This document shows, piece by piece, positions 29,133 to 34,097 of a stretch of 34,097 bases of DNA. Every line of letters begins with the position of its first letter. Within the stretch, counting starts at the first letter, position 1. Both the position numbers and the translations under genes were made by a program. The stretch is from Egerieenecus sp048201975. GTDB taxonomy: Bacteria; Bacillota; Clostridia; Christensenellales; Aristaeellaceae. Below the pieces are notes generated by a model. It ran no database searches and had not been told where the DNA came from. It worked only from the letters and a program-made list of their open reading frames with translations. The DNA lies in NCBI GenBank assembly GCA_048201975.1, contig DBFBGQ010000143.1:1-34097 (forward strand), given 5' to 3'.

Positions 29133-29794
29133 GGTTTCGTCACTCCTTCTTGCGTCAATGCCTGTTCCAACTCCCACAGGCTGTTCAAGCAAATATCCAC
29201 ATGGGGGGCAAGCTCCGGGCCATAGGGCACGATGTCGGGCACCATGACGCACAGCATGCCCGCCGCGCGAATGGCCTTGACCCCGTTCACCGAATCCTCC
29301 ACCCCGGCGCAGGCCTCCGGCGGCAGGCCCAACCGCTCCGCCCCCACCAGGTAAATATCCGGCGCAGGCTTGCTTCGGGCCGCCATTTCCCCGGTAATCA
29401 CCTGATCGAAATACGGGGCGAAGCCGCTGAGCGCCAGGTATTCCTCCACCACGGGCCGGCCGTTGGAGGTGACCAGCGCCGTGGCGATTCCCCGGCGGCG
29501 CAGCCCTTCCAACGCGGCCCGGGCGCCGGGCATTTCGGGTATGCCGTCCCGGCGCACATGCTCCAGCATCAGGCGGCACCAATCCGCCACAAAGCGCTCC
29601 GTATCCATCTCCGGGCCGAACCAGCGCCGCAGCGCCTCCTGGGTGGCCGCCAGGCTTTTCCCAATCACGCTGCGCCATTGCGGCTCCGTCACGTGGAAGC
29701 CCTGCAGCTCCGCCGCCTGCCCCATGACCTTCGCCCCCAGGCGTTCCGTGTCAAACAGCAGGCCGTCCATATCAAAGCAAACGCCACGAATCAT
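29129..29794 (-). CDS. HAD-IA family phosphatase (beta-phosphoglucomutase-like)
   Basis: A 221-residue hydrolase with the nucleophile motif F-D-M-D-G-L-L-F-D-T-E (7-17), motif II V-T-S-N-G, motif III K-P-A-P-D-I-Y and motif IV E-D-S-V-N-G-V-K-A-A-type segment (V-E-D-S-V-N-G-V-K-A-I). The helical cap sits between motifs I and II. This is the phosphatase/phosphoglucomutase subfamily; substrate is not predictable. AAAGGAG precedes the ATG at 29794. It overlaps the FAD-dependent dehydrogenase stop by 4 bp upstream and the pepT start by 4 bp downstream. Confidence 0.85.
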   Translation of the reverse strand: MIRGVCFDMDGLLFDTERLGAKVMGQAAELQGFHVTEPQWRSVIGKSLAATQEALRRWFGPEMDTERFVADWCRLMLEHVRRDGIPEMPGARAALEGLRRRGIATALVTSNGRPVVEEYLALSGFAPYFDQVITGEMAARSKPAPDIYLVGAERLGLPPEACAGVEDSVNGVKAIRAAGMLCVMVPDIVPYGPELAPHVDICLNSLWELEQALTQEGVTKP

Positions 29795-31386
29795 AAGCAC
29801 GCGCTCCTTTCCAGGGCGGCCAGGGCGCTTTCGATGCCGTCCACCGCCGCCGATACGATACCCCCCGCATACCCCGCCCCTTCGCCCACGGGGTACAGGC
29901 CCGTCAGGTTGCCCATGCGCAGGCCGTCCCGCGTAAGGCGCACCGGGGAGGAAGAGCGCGTTTCCACGCCGGTGAGCACCGCATCCGGCAGCGCAAAGCC
30001 CCGCAGCTGCCGGTCCATCTGCGCAATGCCCAGCTTCAGCCCTTCCCCCACAAATCGGGGCAGGCAGTCCCACAGGTTGGCCGGCGTAACCCCCGGACGG
30101 TAGCTGGGCCGCACCGCGCCAAAGCCCGTGGACGCCCGCCCCGCCAGAAAGTCCTCCACCCGCTGGGCCGGCGCCTTGAAGCCGCCGCCTCCCAAACGGT
30201 AGGCCGCCTGCTCCACACTGCGCTGCAGCACAAAGCCCGCCAAGGGATGATCATCCCCGAAATCCTCCGTCCGCACGCCCACCAGCACCGCTGCGTTGGC
30301 ATTTTCCCCCGCACGGGCGTGATAGCTCATGCCGTTCACCGCCACGCCCCCCGCCTGGGAGGCCGCGGCGATCACCTCGCCCCCCGGACACATGCAGAAG
30401 GTGTAACACCCCCGGCCGTCCGGCGTGCGAACCGCCAGCTTGTACTCCGCAGCGCGCAGGGCGGGATGCCCTGCAAAGCGCCCGTACTGGCTGCGATCAA
30501 TCATGGCCTGGAGATGCTCGATGCGCACGCCCATGGCAAAGGGCTTCTGCGCCATGCGCACCCCCTGGCGGAACAGCGCCTGCATGGTATCCCGAGCGCT
30601 GTGGCCAATGCACAGAAGCACCGCGTCCGCCGCCAGCTCCCGGGTTTCGTCCCCGTGGCGCACCAACGCGCCCGTCACCCGGTTTCCGTGGAGCAGCAGC
30701 TCCGTGAGCCGCGTCTCGAACAGCACCTGTCCCCCCAGCTTCAGGATCTCCTCCCGCATGGAGGCCACCACGCCCCGGAGCAGGTCCGTGCCGATGTGGG
30801 GCTTGGCCAGCACCAGGATCTCCTCCGGCGCGCCATGGTGCACAAAGGTTTCCAGCACGGTCTGCTGATAAGGGCTCTTGATGCCCGTGGTCAGCTTTCC
30901 ATCGGAAAAAGCGCCTGCCCCGCCCTCGCCAAACTGCACGTTGCTCTCCGGATCCAATTCCCCGCTCCGGGCCATGCGTTCCACGTCCAGGGCGCGCAGC
31001 TGCACCGGCTTTCCCCGCTCGATCAAGATGGGCTTCGCCCCCGCCTGCGCCAGCGTCAGCGCCGCGAAGAGCCCCGCCGGACCAGCGCCCACCACCAGCG
31101 GCGGCCGGTCAAACGCCGCCCGGGGCAGACGCAGGGCCGGCGCCTGCTGCACCCGCGCCGCAACACCAGGCTTCAGGCGGCGGAGAACCGACGCCTCGTC
31201 CCGCAGCGCCGCGTCCACGGTGAGGACGAAATGCACATCCCCCTTGTCCCGGGCGTCCACGGATTTCCGATGAATCTTCCAGGAAAGCAGCGCCTCCCGG
31301 GGCAAGCGCAGCCGCCGGAGCAGCTGCTGCTCCACCTCTTCCTCCGTGGCCGACAGCGGCACGGAAAGGTTGCCTATCCGCAGCAC
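29791..31386 (-). CDS. FAD-dependent dehydrogenase (COG2509-type)
   Basis: A 531-residue flavoprotein. An N-terminal alpha/beta domain (1-85, with S-W-K-I-H-R-K-S-V-D-A-R-D-K typical of this family) precedes the FAD Rossmann motif V-V-G-A-G-P-A-G-L-F-A-A-L (about residues 98-110), E-R-G at the end of the second strand, a Gly-rich G-E-G-G-A-G-A-F-S-D-G-K-L loop, and a C-terminal Y-P-V-G-E-G-A-G-Y-A-G-G-I-V-S-A-A-x-D-G FAD-contact segment. The family is common in Firmicutes but its substrate is unknown. The start is taken as GTG at 31386 with GGGAG upstream; an ATG at 31443 would overlap the preceding gene and lacks a site. It overlaps the HAD gene by 4 bp. Confidence 0.85.
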   Translation of the reverse strand: MLRIGNLSVPLSATEEEVEQQLLRRLRLPREALLSWKIHRKSVDARDKGDVHFVLTVDAALRDEASVLRRLKPGVAARVQQAPALRLPRAAFDRPPLVVGAGPAGLFAALTLAQAGAKPILIERGKPVQLRALDVERMARSGELDPESNVQFGEGGAGAFSDGKLTTGIKSPYQQTVLETFVHHGAPEEILVLAKPHIGTDLLRGVVASMREEILKLGGQVLFETRLTELLLHGNRVTGALVRHGDETRELAADAVLLCIGHSARDTMQALFRQGVRMAQKPFAMGVRIEHLQAMIDRSQYGRFAGHPALRAAEYKLAVRTPDGRGCYTFCMCPGGEVIAAASQAGGVAVNGMSYHARAGENANAAVLVGVRTEDFGDDHPLAGFVLQRSVEQAAYRLGGGGFKAPAQRVEDFLAGRASTGFGAVRPSYRPGVTPANLWDCLPRFVGEGLKLGIAQMDRQLRGFALPDAVLTGVETRSSSPVRLTRDGLRMGNLTGLYPVGEGAGYAGGIVSAAVDGIESALAALERSACL

Positions 31387-31420
31387 CGTATCACACTCCC
31401 CCGCAGGAATATCGCGCGCC

Positions 31421-31891
31421 TTACGCCCAGCCCTTGCACACATCCACCCAGCCCGCGGGCTTGCTCAGCCGCTCCAGCTCCTCCAGGGAGAGCCGCACGG
31501 CGCTGTTGGCGCTGCCGCAGGCCGGATATACCTCCGCAAAGCGGCGCAGGGACACGTCCAGCCACACCTGCACCGGTTCGGGCATGGAAAAAGGGCATAC
31601 GCCCCCGAAATGCAGCCCGGTAAAGCGCTCCAGTTCCTCGGCGGTCATCATCTTGGCCTTTTGGTGAAACTGCGCCTTGTATTTCGCGTTGTCCACCCGG
31701 GCGTCTCCCGCCGCCACGATAAGCACCGGCTGTTCCCCCGCCATGAAGGAAAGCGTCTTGGCAATATGCGCCGGCGGGCAGCCCAGAGCCTGCGCCGCCA
31801 GCTCCACCGTAGCGCTGGATACATCGAACTCCTGCACCCGGTCCCCATAGCCCGCCTGCGTTAAATATGCGTTTACCTCGTCAAATCCCAT
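31421..31891 (-). CDS. YbaK/ProX-type aminoacyl-tRNA deacylase
   Basis: A 156-residue member of the YbaK/ProX editing superfamily, a different branch from the gene at 14739. It has the A-K-T-L-S-F strand (conserved Lys at about 45), D-N-A-K-Y-K, and the loop F-G-G-V-C-P-F-S-M-P corresponding to G-G-x-x-P. It probably clears a misacylated tRNA (Ala-tRNA(Pro) or Cys-tRNA(Pro)), but which is not determinable. GGAGG is 9 nt before the ATG at 31891, with only 2 bp after the PfkB stop. It leads directly to the FAD dehydrogenase gene, 34 bp away. Confidence 0.85.
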   Translation of the reverse strand: MGFDEVNAYLTQAGYGDRVQEFDVSSATVELAAQALGCPPAHIAKTLSFMAGEQPVLIVAAGDARVDNAKYKAQFHQKAKMMTAEELERFTGLHFGGVCPFSMPEPVQVWLDVSLRRFAEVYPACGSANSAVRLSLEELERLSKPAGWVDVCKGWA

Positions 31892-31893
31892 GG

Positions 31894-32799
31894 TTACATC
31901 TCCTCCATCCATTGTGCAAATCTCTCCGGCGACAGCTCCGCGCCCTCCTGGCTGACCACAGCGGCGGCGGCGGCGTTGGCCCGCGCCACAGCCTCCTCCA
32001 GGGGCATGCCCAGGGCTTCGCAGCCCATGATAACGCCCATGTGCGCATCCCCCGCGCCGATGGTATCCCGGACCTCCGCCCGAACGGCGGGGAGCACCCG
32101 GGCGCGGCCCTGCCACAGCAGGTACGCTCCCGCCTCCCCCAGGGTAACCACCACATCGCCGCCGGTGGCCTGGGCCAGCACCGCCGCCCCTGCCGCCACC
32201 GTCTCCTGCCGGGTGAAGAAGGTCGCCTCTGCGGCGTTGAGATGCGTCAGCGGATGCATGGCGAATACCCGCGCCATGCGCCGGGGCGGAATGTGGCACA
32301 GCCGCGGTCCGGGGGCAAAATACAGCCGCCGGGGCGGGCAGCGCTCCAGATAGTCCAGCAGCACGTCGCCGCTTTCCTCCTCCAGCTCCAGCCCGCACAG
32401 GTACGCCCCATCAAAGGGCGCATCCCCCAGCAGCTCCAGCCACTCCGGACGAAAGCGGTATTCCGCCCCCCGCTGGCACAGAAACGTCCGCTCCCCGGCG
32501 GCGTCCACCAGGCAATAGCAGCAGCCGTTGGCATCCGCCACCGGGGGAATGGGCGTGACGATTCCCCGCTCCCCCAGCGCTCCCCGGACCCAGTCCCCCC
32601 ACAGGCCGCTCCCCACCGGGGAAAACAGCGTCGTCTCCGCTCCGCCGACGCACCGGGCGGCAGCGCAGACGTTATACGCGCATCCCCCCAGGGCTACGGA
32701 CTGCCCCAGCAGGTTCACATCGTCGCCGGTCCGCGGGAGGAAAGGCACGCGCAGGATCACATCAGCGCAGGTGGAACCCAGAAACAGCAAACGCGGCAT
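31894..32799 (-). CDS. PfkB-family carbohydrate kinase
   Basis: A 301-residue ribokinase-like kinase. The N-terminus F-L-G-S-T-C-A-D-V and the di-glycine segment A-L-G-G-C-A-Y-N-V-C-A-A-A-R (37-49) match PfkB signature 1; D-T-I-G-A-G-D-A-H-M-G (245-255) holds the catalytic Asp251 and anion hole. The protein is unusually cysteine-rich for this family (about 10 Cys). Substrate is unknown: sugars, nucleosides or sugar-phosphates are all possible, and neighbours do not decide it. CAAGGAGGGCAGCT lies before the ATG at 32799; the ribosome-binding site follows immediately on a terminator-like hairpin (32814-32857). Confidence 0.85.
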   Translation of the reverse strand: MPRLLFLGSTCADVILRVPFLPRTGDDVNLLGQSVALGGCAYNVCAAARCVGGAETTLFSPVGSGLWGDWVRGALGERGIVTPIPPVADANGCCYCLVDAAGERTFLCQRGAEYRFRPEWLELLGDAPFDGAYLCGLELEEESGDVLLDYLERCPPRRLYFAPGPRLCHIPPRRMARVFAMHPLTHLNAAEATFFTRQETVAAGAAVLAQATGGDVVVTLGEAGAYLLWQGRARVLPAVRAEVRDTIGAGDAHMGVIMGCEALGMPLEEAVARANAAAAAVVSQEGAELSPERFAQWMEEM

Positions 32800-32813
32800 A
32801 GCTGCCCTCCTTG

Positions 32814-32857
32814 AAAAAGCGCGCCCGCGGCGGCCCCAGGGCCGGTCCGCAGGCGCG
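32814..32857 (-). terminator. Intrinsic terminator or attenuator between degV-like and pfkB-family genes
   Basis: On the minus strand a long GC stem (GCGCCTGCGG with CCGCGGGCGC plus inner GGCC pairs) is followed by TTTTTC (complement of 32813-32818) and, with no gap, by the AAGGAGG of the PfkB gene. No promoter is obvious downstream of it. Confidence 0.7.
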
Positions 32858-32897
32858 ACAGCATCCAATGGCTCAGTCGTTGCAGGGCAGGCTGGAA

Positions 32898-33767
32898 TCA
32901 AACCGCCCGCTCCTTGCCCAGGAAGCAGATGGCCACCGTGCCGGGGCCGCAGTGCGCGCCGATCACCGGGCCCACGCACTCGATGCGGGTGCGCACGCCG
33001 GGCACCTTCGCCTTGAGCATCTCGTCCAGCTTGGCGGCATCCTGGGGCGCGTCCGCATGGAGGATGATGACCTCCTGGCCTTCAGGCTGGGTGATGTTTT
33101 CCGCGGACTTATCCACCAGGTAGCTCAGGGCCTTCTTCCGGCCGCGGACCTTGTCCACGGGCACCAGCTTGCCTTCCTTGGACTCCACGATGATGGGCTT
33201 CAGGTCCAGCATGGTGCCCAGCACGGCGCTGGTGGCGGAAAGACGGCCCCCACGCTTGAGGTACTTCAAGTCGTCCACGGTGAAGAAGGCCTGCGCCCGG
33301 AGCTTATTCTCCTCCAGCCACTGGGCGACCTCCTCCATGGACTTACCCGCCCGGTAAAGCTCATGGGCCTTGAGCAGCAGCATGGTCATGGGCCCGGAAA
33401 TGGATAGGGTATCCACCACAATGAATTTGCGCTCCGGGTACTTGGCCAGCAACTCCTCGCGCGCGGCATACACCGCCTGTATGGTGCAGCTCAGCTGGCT
33501 GGAAAACGCGACGAAGAGCAGATCCTTCTCCTTGAGGATGGGCTCGAAGTATTCCAGGTAATCCGCCTGATTCAGCGCGGAGGTCACCGGCGATGCGCCC
33601 GCGCGCATCTTGTCAAAGTAGGTATGGTGATCCATGGTTTGCCCCAGGTCGTCAAAATACTCCTTGCCGTCAATGGCATAGGGCATGTACACCACGGGAA
33701 TGTCATACTTGGCTTTCAGGCTGTACGGCAGATCGCTGTCGCTGTCGGTCATGAAAACGTAATTCAT
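32898..33767 (-). CDS. DegV-family (FakB-type) fatty-acid-binding protein
   Basis: A 289-residue cytosolic protein. It starts with V-F-M-T-D-S-D-S-D-L-P and carries S-P-V-T-S-A-L-N (about 59-66, the usual T-S-x-P/x-N fatty-acid carboxylate contact), F-S-S-Q-L-S-C-T-I-Q (90s), D-D-L-K-Y-L-K-R-G-G-R-L-S (170s) and the C-terminal G-P-V-I-G-A-H-C-G-P-G-T-V. FakB proteins present exogenous fatty acids to the kinase FakA for phosphorylation; no fakA is adjacent. AAGGAGG precedes the ATG. It has a clear promoter and is followed by the terminator-like hairpin at 32814-32857, so it may be largely monocistronic. Confidence 0.93.
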   Translation of the reverse strand: MNYVFMTDSDSDLPYSLKAKYDIPVVYMPYAIDGKEYFDDLGQTMDHHTYFDKMRAGASPVTSALNQADYLEYFEPILKEKDLLFVAFSSQLSCTIQAVYAAREELLAKYPERKFIVVDTLSISGPMTMLLLKAHELYRAGKSMEEVAQWLEENKLRAQAFFTVDDLKYLKRGGRLSATSAVLGTMLDLKPIIVESKEGKLVPVDKVRGRKKALSYLVDKSAENITQPEGQEVIILHADAPQDAAKLDEMLKAKVPGVRTRIECVGPVIGAHCGPGTVAICFLGKERAV

Positions 33768-33825
33768 GCAACAAACCTCCTTCTATGATCCATCCGGGAA
33801 AATATGATTCCGAATAAACAGAATT

Positions 33826-33854
33826 ATTGTACCCTTTTTTCCATGAAAAAGCAA
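33826..33854 (-). promoter_or_regulatory. Promoter of the degV-like gene
   Basis: On the minus strand TTGCTT (complement of 33849-33854), a 17-bp spacer and TACAAT (complement of 33826-33831), about 55 bp before the ATG. Confidence 0.7.
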
Positions 33855-33905
33855 CTACGCCCGGGCACAAACCGCTTTTTCCCGGCCGAAAGAGGCGGCG
33901 AATGC

Positions 33906-33942
33906 AAAAAAAAGAGGAGCATCCCCGCTTGGAGGATGCTCC
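33906..33942 (-). terminator. Rho-independent terminator of tuf
   Basis: GGAGCATCC (33916-33924) pairs perfectly with GGATGCTCC (33934-33942); on the minus strand the stem is followed by TCTTTTTTTT. It is 16 bp past the tuf stop. Confidence 0.9.
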
Positions 33943-33957
33943 CTGAAAGAACGAAGC

Positions 33958-34097
33958 TTACTCAATCACCTTGGCCACGACGCCGGAACCAACCGTGCGG
34001 CCACCCTCGCGGATAGCGAAACGCAGGCCCTGCTCCAATGCGATGGGGGTGATCAGCGTGATCTCCATGTCGATGTTATCGCCAGGCATCACCATTT
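33958..34097 (-). CDS. tuf: Elongation factor Tu, C-terminal end (5' part outside window)
   Basis: The minus strand encodes the last 46 codons of EF-Tu: M-V-M-P-G-D-N-I-D-M, then L-R-F-A-I-R-E-G-G-R-T-V-G-S-G-V-V and a terminal V-I-E before TAA (33958-33960). This is the highly conserved end of domain III, which contacts aminoacyl-tRNA and EF-Ts. The rest of the gene lies beyond the right edge. A strong terminator follows, so tuf is the last gene of its transcript. Confidence 0.97.
   Translation of the reverse strand, partial: MVMPGDNIDMEITLITPIALEQGLRFAIREGGRTVGSGVVAKVIE

Overview
The window reads as an ordinary chromosomal segment of a high-GC member of the Clostridia (Firmicutes). This rests on gene content rather than a marker gene: HPr kinase/phosphorylase, a DnaD plus DnaC/DnaI-type primosome pair, a CD1247-type acidic zinc-ribbon protein downstream of efp, a GGGtGRT/NifU-like pair, a NusG-domain-II plus Gx-transporter pair, and strong AGGAGG ribosome-binding sites with some GTG/TTG starts. 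Genus cannot be named from the sequence alone. I see no insertion sequence, prophage, CRISPR array or integrase.

Layout. 1-509: C-terminus of a membrane transglutaminase-like protein (+). 661-3375 (-): Cof-type HAD phosphatase, hprK and a ROK glucokinase, a carbon-control operon. 3484-5517 (+): rsmA, a dUTPase-like protein and a GNAT acetyltransferase. 5472-6998: a MerR regulator divergent from a YitT-like membrane protein, with two overlapping promoters, one having the 19-bp spacer of MerR-activated genes. 6995-9331: PAP2 phosphatase (-) and GH27 alpha-galactosidase (+), each with a clear promoter. 9403-9672: a consensus promoter followed by a ~200-nt RNA that folds like 6S RNA. 9709-11825 (-): a small membrane protein, then a GGGtGRT protein and its NifU-like partner. 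12107-14301 (+): pepP-like M24 peptidase, efp and a CD1247-domain protein, followed by a 437-bp non-coding stretch packed with hairpins.

14739-19408 (-): mscL, tyrA, dnaD-like, dnaC-like, an ArsC-fold protein without its catalytic cysteine, and ybaK, tightly packed. 19497-22913 (-): a secreted multi-Ig membrane protein and a membrane-anchored solute-binding-like protein. 23076-23148 (+): tRNA-Lys(CTT). 23206-26246: a divergent cluster with a Gx transporter and NusG-II protein on one side, and two single-span coiled-coil proteins on the other, the second ending in an FMN-binding domain with a flavinylation motif. 26315-27418 (-): NahK-like sugar kinase with its own promoter, beside a 324-bp stretch of unknown content. 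27933-33767 (-): DegV, PfkB kinase, second YbaK-type protein, FAD-dependent dehydrogenase, HAD phosphatase and pepT, mostly overlapping by 4 bp. 33958-34097 (-): C-terminus of EF-Tu (tuf).

Together these are housekeeping genes (translation fidelity and factors, replication initiation, carbon regulation, peptide and glycan use). The less understood parts are the flavinylated coiled-coil protein with its divergent partners, the GGGtGRT/NifU pair, the hairpin-rich gap at 14302-14738, and the structured translation start at 21612-21653. Nothing seen is clearly a new defence or mobile system.
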